64,000 bases of DNA from Cristatella mucedo (lineage: Eukaryota; Bryozoa; Phylactolaemata; Cristatellidae): assembly GCA_009760855.2 (NCBI GenBank), contig WPIO01000002.1:14897501-14961500 (forward strand), in the 5' to 3' direction. Under the pieces are notes generated by a model. That model saw only the letters and a program-made list of their open reading frames with translations, was not told the origin of the DNA and made no database searches. Below are positions 26,283-62,792 of this stretch, one piece after another. The position numbers and the translations under genes were made by a program. Numbering within the stretch: position 1 is the first letter of the stretch; each line of letters starts with the position of its first letter.

Positions 26283-28739
26283 GGATGCATAGGCTCTCCG
26301 AGATTCAAAGTTTCTTTGTTTTCTGGTCTTCGTATACGAAACGGCTCATTCTTAAATAATTCCAAAAGTGATATTCACTCCGAATACTGCCACTAAATCA
26401 TTATCCGAGTGTTATTTTAATTTCACGGGGAAGGGAAAACCATCAATGCCAATAGAAAGAAGATAGAATTTTGGCCAAATAAAAAAATTTTGTCTGCCAA
26501 GAGCAAATGACGACGAAGAAATTCCTATCTACTATTTATTATCACTATCTACAAGAAGCAAGCAGTAAGAACTAACGCGTACGCCTCGATCCTGGGCCGC
26601 CAAGCAGATGAGTAGAAATGACTGCTAGACCAAAGCTTTGCTTAGGAAATGGGGCTTTGCTCACGCATCGGAGAACGCTTAGAAGACACGGATCCCCAAG
26701 ATATCGTGAAACTAAAAGGCAGCTTTCAAACGCGAATGGAAACTGTTCTCGAGAAAACACGTTTGATGCATATGACTTTATTCGAGTAAGTCATTGGTTC
26801 CATAACCGGAGAATTTAAGCAATGTGCCAACTTTACTACAGAGATGGGTCTCCCTGGTGGTTTAATAAGAAGTTTACCCTCTGTGCATAACTTTACAGCT
26901 TGGGTTTTCGGTCGCGAGGGTCCAAACTGTCGCATTACATCGCTTCCTATTGACCCGATCTAGCTCAAAGTCAAATGGCATAAGTATTGAAAGGTTCTAA
27001 TGCTTCATTAAAGATCTCTTTGTTTTCTTGCTTGGCCCTTCCGATCAGAATGGTTTTTAGTCACCCTTACCTCAAACCAAACATTCCTTGGCCGGATTAT
27101 TGAATAGTACCACTAACGAATATAAGTCTGTGGTTACCGTCTGCCAGCAATTGTCCTTCTGTTACCTGACATTGTGCATACCATAGCAACAACTTTGTCA
27201 GCATCTTTTCTAGCATTTTCTAAGTTCATAAGAAGAGGTAGTTTCATCTTTTAGCATTTTGGCTGGAAGTGTATACCAGGTGCTTAGTTCCAACAGGCTC
27301 TGCATTTGAGAAATAATGCATACGCATTGCTTTGACCAAGCTGTAGACTTCAAACTCTTCATAATAAGCTGGAAAAATAATGTCTTAAAAATACTTCTCA
27401 AAACCAAAGTTCCTAAAAACTCCAGCTGGATATTATTTCATTGAGACAGCCTTCATTTGATTGCATTGAACATTTTTAAATATTGAAATTAATTATTTTA
27501 TCGATGTGCATTAGACATGTATACAGGATCTGATTTACATTGCCAGTCAAACTGTTTCAAAAAAAATTAATCAGAAAAATGAAACTGTTTTTTTGAGCAT
27601 CTGCAGTGTCTTTGTGATTTTATTTTGCGTGCCTATACGGGCTGATACTGGGAAAGTTACTGCTAACCATTTGGTCATGCTCCCTTGGCAGCATATGTAA
27701 AGTGTCTAGAAAGCGAATAAGTTCTCTGAGATGTAATGCTAATGTATTAATAATATTATTAATGATTTAAAAATAGGCAGGTAATTTCAATTAGTGCGAG
27801 TTAAATAGGAACCTGAAGATGGAAAAATTATTCTTGAACATCAGTTACTCGTGATTCTATTTTCAAGGATGGACTTCCGGTTCAAATATTTTAACTATCT
27901 GTTAGTCACTTTAAAAATCTGTGGGGAGGGCAGATTAATTCACGAGAAATTCAATACAACTACCGAAGACTGCTGGCTTAAAGGTGTTAAGACACTACAC
28001 CTGCTAAGGCATATATTACATTAACATTTATAGGTTCTCTTGTGGTTTGACTTAAGAAAAGATTAAACCTAAATTCAAGTGTATGGTGTGCCTGATCTTC
28101 TTCAGGGTATCAAATGATGATGAAGCATTTGGATTAAGTTATGTGCTTCCTTTACTTCTTTTTAAATACTAAAGCAATATGTATCACTTTGTATGTATCA
28201 GAGTGTGTGTATTGGAACTCCTTTATTGTTATCCTTTCCTGGTCGACTTTCTTTATTTCGGTTTTGTATACTTATTATCCAAAATCGTTATTAGTGTTTA
28301 GAGGAATCAAACGGGCCATATAGTTCTAATGTAACTGGCACACAACATTTAAAACCCAGTCTCCAATTTTCTTGATGATTTATGAAAGAGGGATACATTC
28401 TAAATTCTTTAATTGATAACAACTAATTGTGTAGTCTGAACGTCAACGAAACCGCTGTAGAGTTTGCTATTCTTTTCGCGATCATTTAGTGACTCCGAAG
28501 TAAGCTACCCACGTTAAAAGCATCATCCATCTACTTGCATTCTATGTATTGCGCTCAGGATTTTGTCAGATTGATTTCCTTTCTGTGCCGGCTTACTGCA
28601 AGGAGCTGCTCACCCTTTTCTTAGTGCGGATGAATCTATTGGTCACTTCAAATGCCTTACCTTGCCTGACATTTGCCTTACCATTGCCTTACGAATGCCT
28701 TACCATTGCCTGACAGCCTGCTGCATTCAAATGCTGTAA
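26280..28739. other. Intergenic stretch, little assignable
   Basis: Contains one L2-type tail at 27640-27765. A plus frame 26618-26779 ends at a GTAAGT donor (26780), but its phase does not fit other exons and no partner is visible. Short TGCCTTACCAT-type repeats occur at 28650-28715. Confidence 0.4.
27640..27765 (+). mobile_element. L2-type family A 3' tail
   Basis: CTCCCTTGGCAGCATATGTA, GTGTCTAGAAAGCGAATAAG and TTCTCTGAG, then ATTAATAATATTATTAATG. Confidence 0.75.
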
Positions 28740-31700
28740 GAGCGCACAGTTTCAGCACGCAGAAGTACTTGCAGGACGAATCGCAAGATAGTACAAAGCG
28801 CTACGATGAGCAGATGCGTCTTTTAGCTTCCTTTGAAATCTCGTCATGTCAGGGGGTGTAATGACGGTAGGTAGTTCCAGGCTTTCAGAGCATATAAACA
28901 AAAAGCTCGGTCTCACGAAGTTTCGTACGAGGTACAGCTGCACGATTAAATTCGGGAGATCTGGTGGTAGAATACTCAGCCTGTTGGAGAATTAATTCCT
29001 ATGGGCAAGCTGGAGCCAGAAAATAAAGAAACCTAAAAGTGACTGACAGAACCTTGAAGTCGATGAACTGCTTGATAGGGAACCAGTTCGTGTCTGCGAG
29101 AAGTGGTGTGATATGTCAACTAGGAGGCTCGCGAGAGATAAGCCTAGCTGCAGATTATGCACCAACTGTAAGTGTCAGTGCTTGAACCAATTTCGACGTA
29201 GTACCTCGGTCAATGCAAGTCCGAGTTTTCGTAACGTCATGGAGCTGAGAGTAAGCAACTTGACTGTAGAGGTGATGCAGTCATCATGTAAAAGGACACT
29301 TTGAACAGGACACCTAAATTTTGTGCTGATGCAGCAGAATATATGCTGGCAGGGCCAATATTGAGAGTTAACTTTACATTTGCTAAGTGGCACTTGTTTA
29401 ACCCATAACTAATAAGTTAGTTTTATCGTAATTCAATTTGAAGAAGGTGGCTGAAACCCACTTGTGGAAGAAAGCAATACATGCTCCAGTGTAGTTGAGA
29501 GAACTCGACGCGCTTAATGGTTTGGGGGATCAAAGCAAAGGGAGCTGCTTTTCATTTGCATAGAAGTGAAAGGCTAGGCCTGACCTGGCAATCACCTCAG
29601 CTCAAGGGACAGTAGAGACCGTGAAAAGAGCCGGACCCAGCACAGAGCCCTGGGGTACAACAAACTTCAGTGGTTCCTTAGATAATAATTCCTTTATGAT
29701 CATTGAAATTTATCTGCACCGAAGTGAAAGTCTAGATTTTGGTTGGTGATCACATCGGCGGGAGTGAGAGTAATTAAAATGAAAAGTAGTGGACCAAGCA
29801 TAGAGCTACTGTGCTACAGTACCCACAGTGCTTCTGAGGGAGGCAAATAATTCTGCCGTTATATGGGTGACCTTTGTGGGCAAACATAGATACTCTGGAT
29901 TCTTCCAATGAGATGTGATCAGAATCATAGTTATGCAATATTAGTGATGCCCAAGTGAGAGGGGCGTTAGAATGGGACTTGATGATGGATAGTTTCAAAC
30001 CCTGCCGAAAATGAAGCACGATTATCGGAGAGACTTTAAAATAGTCAGAATTACCTGAAAAGGTCGTTAGGCGCCAGAATCAATGCTGAAGCAATGGGTG
30101 GAGTGATTGGCTGTTACACCAGACTGGAACATCGGTTGCGAGGTTTGAAGTTTTTAATACAATTTCATAAGCTGGCGTGGCGCAGTCATTCCAGCGTCTT
30201 TGATAGGAATGGTAGAAGGCAGACTGGACGGAAGCTTCTCAAATTCGTATCGTCTTGAATCGCTCTCTAAATTAATGATCAAGCCACAGCCATTTTAAAA
30301 GGTGCATGGATATGACCTGAGGCTAAAGACATTTTTACTTGATAGTTATGCGTGGCTGCCACAGGTCTATGCATCGTTGAAGTGAGACGGTGGAAATAAC
30401 ATTTAATAGTCTTCTTTGACTGGAAAATGAACTTTGGGGTGAGGTTACTTAAGACCTCAATGAATGAGGACATTAAGTTGCTGCACGGCATTGAGGACGA
30501 GAACTCATGTGTCTTTGTTATCGTGTGATAGGAGTCCACATGGGCTGCTGCTAACTTAGGGATGGGCTCAGTAATTTTGTCTCTCCTGCTTAAAGAGAAG
30601 GTAGGGAAGCGCTAGATAGATCACCAGAAGGAGCACTAGGTAACGAGTTAACTTGGGAGTGGTTAAGGTGACGTTTAGAGTTTGACGACAGAATTTTTGA
30701 ATTGTGCATTTGTGCTGCAACAGTAGTCTCGTAGAATCTAGACGTCCTTTGCTAGGATTGTTTAGAGTGATATGCATTATTCTGTGTCGCCTGATATGGG
30801 ACAGCCAGTCCTGATTTTGTGTATGCTTTAACAAGCTTGTTCAAAGTATACAAAGCTACTTTATTATCGGTGGTTAATAATCTGAGCCGTATCAGCGAGA
30901 GCACAAAGTGGGCTTAGTCAGCGAGGCGTATTGGCATATCTATTATAGTATCATTCTAATAACGAGAAGAGCTCGAATCGGGTTCAGAAGCAGGGGGAGA
31001 AGAAGATGTTTTACTTCAAATGGCATCAAGGTCAAGGGTCTCGATGTTTCGCAATTTACAGGTAATTTTGGAGGTAGAAAAGGTCACAGAGATGATTGTG
31101 CACTGAATCGGATCTGTATGTGGTCAGATGTGAAAAGTTTAATAATAATAACAGAGACGATAGCATCAAATTGCTTGAAAATATTTGATCGAAATTGCGA
31201 CTGCTGTTGTGAGTAGTAATGCGCATGACCGCAATAGAAAATAAGTGTGGGTCAATGCACGATATACGGCACCTAAGGCATCACCGAAGTTGTCGAACTG
31301 AAATCTAAATAATCCACAGCAAGGAAATATCGATTTTGTGCACACAGAATATTGTAATGTGATAAGAGATATCTGAGATAAAGGAGGACTGTGATACCTG
31401 AGGGCGATAGATTACAGCAACAGCTGGCAGCTGTGGACTCAATACAAAAAATTTCAAGGACTGATAGGATGCGACTGAAAGTGGCTTATAATTTATGGTG
31501 GAACGCATGACAATGACGAATCTTTCACTAGTTCGATATATGTATTGGTACGACAGAAAGAAAAACCTGCTCAAGTGGCGTCACTAATGGTCGGTAGGCG
31601 TCTGTGAGTGTCGCTAATGGTCGGGTAATGGTCGGTAAGTGGCAGTAATGGTCGGTAATGGTCGGTAACAGGTTTCTCAATTTCCACCTGATCTCGGTCA

Positions 31701-31790
31701 AAGAAAACAGGTTGATATTTTTGTCAGTAATAATGTCATGTATTCTTAGGGATTTATTGCATATTGAGAGAGAAAATTCCAAAAGCAAGC
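28740..31790 (-). mobile_element. L2-type LINE with endonuclease and RT, chimeric
   Basis: Minus-strand reading, 5' to 3': an endonuclease start near 31790-31680 (SLRIHDIITDKNINLFSLTE), VAVIYRPQVSQSSF near 31430-31390, an SDHxxxxFS-type endonuclease end near 31110, the RT start NLRSFRPVCLLPFLSKTLE near 30230-30180, and the GSVLGPLLF-equivalent region. That last region appears twice, at about 29705-29830 and 29560-29690, so two copies of different age are joined. The post-RT part continues to about 28740, where the copy stops without the family tail. Dead: many stops and shifts. Confidence 0.75.
31587..31672. repeat. Short tandem repeat inside the LINE endonuclease
   Basis: Several diverged TAATGGTCGG units (about 10-19 bp spacing) interrupt the endonuclease reading between the LFSLTE and VIYRP blocks. 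Confidence 0.75.
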
Positions 31791-32809
31791 AATAAGATGG
31801 ACCTCAGTGGTTATAGTGAGCTTGATGACCACTTAGGTAAAGTGATACTCGTTGGTGGTCGAGGAAAATTGCACTTGGTGACACGAGACAAGGCATGGGA
31901 TTCTAAGCAAACCAATTGGGCTGCCGCTGCACTCTCATCAAGTAGAATGTTTACAAGAAACATGTAATTCACGAATCCCAACAGCAGTATCCGAAACAAG
32001 AAACGCAGTTTCATGACGATGGCAAAACGGCAGTAGCATGAAAGATAGTACATTAAAGCGAGGTCACAAACAGTCAGCGAAGCTACAGCTTTGGTCCACT
32101 TGGGTTCGGAAACTCGGGCCACAAGCATGGCTGCATGAGCAGCAGAGATTACAACCAGGTCATTGGCAGTTGGCAAAGCATAAGGCGTAGCAGTTATGCC
32201 GTGAGAATTAAAGTTTCCCCTAGCTAATTTATAAAAGATTTTGTAAGATCGTAATGAATTCCAAGATTTTCACGAGGATTAGCAATTTATTGCTGTTAAT
32301 TGCCCGAAATTGAACACCTATGTTGGGTTGAAATGGAAAGAGAGCACTTTAAAAGGAGTGTGTTTTGTCATAACTTATTTAAAACTTTAGCTTTCTACAG
32401 CCCATTTGTAGTCGATTTGAGGCGCCTTGCCGAAGATTGCTGCATTGGCAAGGAACATTTCAGTTGATTGCAAGCCACTGACCGAGAGCTAGCACAAACA
32501 GTAGAGCAGCTGAATTAGAGTATGACACTAAAAGAATCGTAATGGGAGCATCGCCCAGCAACTCGGTGTGTCTATTTGTGACTTTGCGTAGATGGATTAC
32601 CGCATTTTCCTGTGCCATTGCCTTGGATCACTCTCTCGTTCACGATTAGTTGAAAAGATGTGGTTACACTTGTAATGCAACGCCCTGTACTAGGCAAGAA
32701 CAGTTGGATGTTCTCCCAATAGCTTTGCTTTGAATTGTAACAAAGTGTCACAGGTTGTTTTATTTCAGGACCATTGCCTTCGATTGTTATTGATTGTCCT
32801 AGATTGAAA

Positions 32810-32885
32810 TGCAAAGCGCCTAGGAAGAGATTGATTTCTCTGAGGGTGCTTTATCAAGTGCATTATTATTATAATTATTATTGAA
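32810..32885 (+). mobile_element. L2-type family A 3' tail in the satellite
   Basis: AAGCGCCTAGGAAGAGATTG, TTTCTCTGAGGGTGCTTTAT and ATTATTATTATAATTATTAT. Confidence 0.85.
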
Positions 32886-33739
32886 TGCGAAAATTGACAA
32901 CATGTGCCTGCACGGTGACCGTTATGTGGCATGATAACTCCAATTTCAAACAGCCGATTTCAAGCTAATTTGAAACGGATTTTGGTTGAAGACGGACAAT
33001 TGCCGCTGATTGATGTGAATTGTCCTCATTTTTACATTCGCTGACGTTTGAAAGGATGTGGCTGCACTTTTAATGCAGAGTGCTGCAGTGCACAAGAGAA
33101 TTTGGAGCTTTTCTCAGCAACTGTCGGTCCATTTGTAACGGACCGTTATGGATTGGTGCGTTTTCAAGGACCATTGCCATCGATTGCCGTGCGTTGCCAT
33201 CGTTGAACGTGCGCAATGACTGAAAATTATGAGCGCATAGTTAGATGTTTTGTGGAATGAGAGTTGCAGTTTCTTGCAGCCAATCTTATCGATTTTCCAC
33301 GAATTACGATATTGGCTCTGACTGTTTCTGCCAATCTCCCCGTAACGTTAACGATCAACGATAAATAAATCTTGAAAACTTCACTGTTTCACTTTAAAAA
33401 AAGAGAACTGATAGATGCAATTACAATTGGACCTTCGCCCAGCCAATTTGTGGTCGTTTGATTATGGATTGTTATGGATTGCTGCTTCAAGCCGAGGTAA
33501 TGCCGAAGGTTGCCATGCATTGCTCGAGATTTTACGAGTGCAATAGGCAATAAATGATGTGGTTGCACTTAAACAAAATGCTTTTTAATATGCATCTGAT
33601 CTAATAAGAAGTCGATGTCGGAGCATTTTGTAGCGGAATGCTGTGGATTACAGTACTGGTGCTGGCCATTCCTATTGATTGCTGTGCATTGCTGGCTGCT
33701 AACGAGCAAAGCAGTTTGAGGATTCCACGGTTTCACTTC

Positions 33740-33855
33740 GGACGCAGCGGAATTTTAATAATAATACCAACACACTTGATAAAGTGTCCTCAGAAAACTC
33801 AATCTCTTTTTAGGTGCTTTACATTTGCTGCTAAGAAAGCAGGATTGAATGGTTT
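33740..33855 (-). mobile_element. L2-type family A 3' tail in the satellite
   Basis: Reverse orientation: TTTAATAATAATACC, CACTTGATAAAGTGTCCTCA and ACATTTGCTGCTAAG. Confidence 0.8.
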
Positions 33856-34670
33856 GCCACGAGTTGGGTATTGACCCGGGCCATTGCCGTTGATTGCCAT
33901 TCAGTGCTCGCCATTGAAGGAGATCGATTGCTTGAGATAATGTTATTTCACTTTAAACACAGTGCACTGTGACACTTAAGAGAAATTTGATCTTGGCCCT
34001 GCCACTTTCCGGTGATATGCGATGGATCATAATAGATAGCCGGTTTTGCCATTGCCGTCGATTGCCCTGCATTGCCCAAGTTTGAACCAAAGAGTTGTTC
34101 AAAAGTATGTATGCACAGTGAGATGTGATGTAGAATGATAATTGGAGCTTGGTACAGCCAGATTTTTGTCAATTTGCCACGGATTGTGGTATTGGTCGCT
34201 GCCGTTCCTTCGATTGCCGTTGTTGACCACTAAACGTTTGGGATAGCTCGAAAGGTCAATTAGTTTGCTTTTAGCAGAAAGACGTGGCCAATGCAATGAA
34301 AATTGGCACTTCGTGCCGCCATTTGTGGTCAATTTGCCATGGATTGTAATGGATTGCTGCTTCGAGCCGAGCAGTTGCCGTAGATTGATGTGCATTGCAC
34401 GAAATTGTACAAGCACAATGGGTTAAACTGATGCGGTTGACTTCAATCAGTGTGGTCTGTAATATTCCTCCACAATGTTAGCATTGCGAAACTGTATTTG
34501 GTGCATTATACATCAGATTACTGTGGATTGTGGTATTGGCCAGGAGCGATGCAGTCGATTGCAGTGGTTTGCTGCCGAATGGTCGAGGCAATGACTGTGA
34601 AATTGTGCGAGAACAAAATAAGCAAAGAGCATATCAGCGTGCATTCATAATTAAAGCTTCTAGTGTAAGT

Positions 34671-34856
34671 AGGAGCCGCAATGGCTGACTAGGTAAGTCG
34701 CTTGCTTTTCATGACCTCGGGGCTGAGGTCGTGGGTTCGAATCCTGCAGTAGGCGATCCTTTATCGCCACTGCAAGCGGTGGTGATAGTCGTAAAGACTC
34801 TTCTGTCGCTATACAAATGGAGGCTGTTAAATCAGCTAGTATTTATTTATTATTAA
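34671..34856 (+). mobile_element. tRNA-derived SINE, best-preserved copy
   Basis: A box TGGCTGACTAGG (34682-34693) and a perfect B box GGTTCGAATCC (34734-34744), 40 bp apart as in tRNA genes. A GACCTCGGGGCTGAGGTC arm lies between them. The 3' body reads ACTGCAAGCGGTGGTGATAG, then GTTAAATCAGCTAGTATTTA. Inserted into the satellite array. Transcription would be by RNA polymerase III, with reverse transcription supplied by a partner LINE. Confidence 0.9.
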
Positions 34857-35660
34857 GCTTTCTCCTAGCTTTGCGGCGGATTGCAGCTGATCGATGGTGG
34901 ATTGTGGTGTGGGATCGGGTCTCTGCATTGATAGGAGTGCATTGCACGAGAACGCTTGAGCACGATGGAGCGATAGTTAGTTGGTGCACTTTCAATCGAG
35001 AAAAGTCTTACATACGATGTAAACTAGAGCTTTCTGACGGCAACTAGAGGATATTTTTTGGAATAGAGTTAATTGTGGTATTTTTCCAGGTCATTTTGGA
35101 CGATTGCCTAGCATTGCCAGAGTGTGGGATGCAGAATTTTTTTTCTGAAGTGGGTATGCTCACAACAACACGGTCAATTCAATATGCAATAAAAACTGGA
35201 GCTAGCACAATCTATTTCTGTTATTCTTGCGGTAACTCTGTGGATTGGAGTAGATCGAGGTAATGGCCTCACATACAGCAGTCTATTGCAGTGCGTTGCA
35301 CGAGAAAGTTAGTGCTAATGCAAGTGAAATTTTACGTGTACAACTGGCGCACAGTGTAATGTCTTATGCAATTAAAAAAGTAGCCTGTCGAACAGGGGTT
35401 TTTTCATTTGTGCGGTGGAATGTAGTAGACTGCAGTCGATGGTGGTATTTGCTCGGGACGCTGCAATTTTATTTCACTGGACTTTGTGAGAACGCGTACG
35501 CTCAAATCACGAAACATTTTCTGGGTATATTTTAAACGTAGTTTAGCTTTATATTATAAACTTGTGGTATGTTTTCACAGCTAATTTGTGTTGGATTTCA
35601 AGGGAACTTAGCGGATTGCCGTGAATTTCGGTACAGGCCTCCCGCGTTGAAGCTCATTTG

Positions 35661-36317
35661 CATAACTGCGTGTCAATAAAGTGACAGGAAATTTGGGGAA
35701 TACATGGAATCGAACGTATACTACAATATCCACCCAAAGTCAATTTTACCTTTAACGCAGTGGATCGCGGTGGAATTTGCTAATTCGTCGAACCCGTCGC
35801 TGACGGCAGTGCTGTGCTCTCCTATGCAGAGGCTGGCTGATAAAAGCACGAACAACTGGAATTCGCGCGTCATTACGCGTAACAAAATTGGGGACTCTCA
35901 AGAGCCGGCATTCAGCAATATCCATGTATTTACTGCCGAGCATTATACGAGGATTCCTTAATGGTAGCTACTAGAAGCCTTTTATGCAGGAATATATATT
36001 TGCAGGCAGCAAAAGATTATAAGTCGCGTAGTATTGAGGCAGTAGTGTTGGTGCTTGGGGTTGGGTGCATGCCTGGATAATTGACCTGGCTGACCATCGA
36101 GCTGAGCTCAACGTTCCACGCCTCTCCTCATCTGATGGTGGTGCTCAACTTGACACAATCCGACGATCATTTTCCTATATACGAATCACACCCCTTACCT
36201 CCTCGTTGCACTTGTACGTTCGCACTCGGCGAGAGGAGGAATGAGTCTGCGGTTGACTTCCGGTTGCGTTTACGCTGGCTCTTCAGCGATACTCACTGCT
36301 AGTATATAGCATATGGT

Positions 36318-36357
<40 letters not shown>

Positions 36358-36780
36358 ACTCTTGGATTAACAAACTTCGCTATATAATCATTATGATAGC
36401 CAAATTGAGGGATTATACTGTAAACACAGGCACGTAACTTGGGCCCATTTAGCTGTCCGGAGCCAACCTTGCACTCACAGGGCACATGTTCAGTACCTAT
36501 TCGCGTCATTCGACGGGACTTATTGCAACCGGTATGAATGCTGTTTTTGCATTTTACCTTGAAAACCTAAATTGCTTAATTTCGCACCACAAACAGCGCC
36601 CGGTGGCGCTTGTAATATTACCTAGTAAGATGCAGTGCTACTGCTTTTCCTTTTAATGAAAGCTGGGAAACAGCATAGGTCCAAAGTATGAGCGAAAGGT
36701 TCATGACTTCATTGAACGCCTGCACAGAAAAACAGAAAAAGAAAACGCAAATGCTGCCACTGAAAAAAAATATAACAGCA
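35661..36780. other. Intergenic stretch before the convergent gene ends
   Basis: Two plus open frames (35704-35961, 36081-36302) have no homology or splice support. There is a (TA)n tract at 36321-36354. A plus-strand frame around 36665-36834 (KYERKVHDFIERLHRKTEKE) reads like protein but cannot be joined to anything. Confidence 0.35.
36321..36354. repeat. (TA)n microsatellite
   Basis: About seventeen TA units. Confidence 0.95.
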
Positions 36781-36789
36781 TAAAGGCAA

Positions 36790-36856
36790 ATGGCTCAGGA
36801 AGAACTAGCAGGGAACACCAACGGTAGTGCTGCGGCAGCAGAAGCAGAACAACCGA
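36790..36856 (+). CDS. Possible orphan first exon
   Basis: ATG at 36790 after an in-frame stop, 22 codons (MAQEELAGNTNGSAAAAEAE) and a perfect GTAAGT at 36857, phase 1. No downstream partner exon was found, and it lies against the 3' end of the convergent coronin-7 gene, so it may be chance. Confidence 0.18.
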
Positions 36857-36866
36857 GTAAGTTCTT

Positions 36867-36872
36867 TTTATT
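36867..36872 (-). terminator. Polyadenylation signal of coronin-7
   Basis: TTTATT on the plus strand is AATAAA on the minus strand, about 100 bp after the coronin-7 stop codon. Confidence 0.6.
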
Positions 36873-36972
36873 AGTAACTCGAAGTTGGATTATACACGGC
36901 TGCTACGAAGCGATATTTGGCCTAAGGGCTAAGTTCTAACGGTCATCATCAATCAATTGATTTTCAAGCCGA

Positions 36973-62792
<25,820 letters not shown>

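Larger units (their letters stand above)
32390..35660. repeat. Decayed tandem array, period near 168 bp
   Basis: A core like CCATTGCCGTCGATTGCC, often after TTATGGATTG and followed by GTGCATTGC, recurs near 32608, 32772, 32997, 33168, 33325, 33495, 33662, 33880, 34048, 34200, 34370, 34540, 34912, 35090, 35255 and 35440. Most spacings are 150-185 bp. The larger ones contain inserted L2 tails (32810-32885, 33740-33855) or a SINE (34671-34856). Units are strongly diverged, so this looks like an old satellite. No coding function: the plus open frames at 34817-35535 are chance. Confidence 0.7.

Noticed and set aside
34674-34750. A tRNA gene
   Set aside because: A and B boxes are present, but the sequence cannot form a proper acceptor stem and is one of many dispersed copies with a long 3' body, so it is a SINE.
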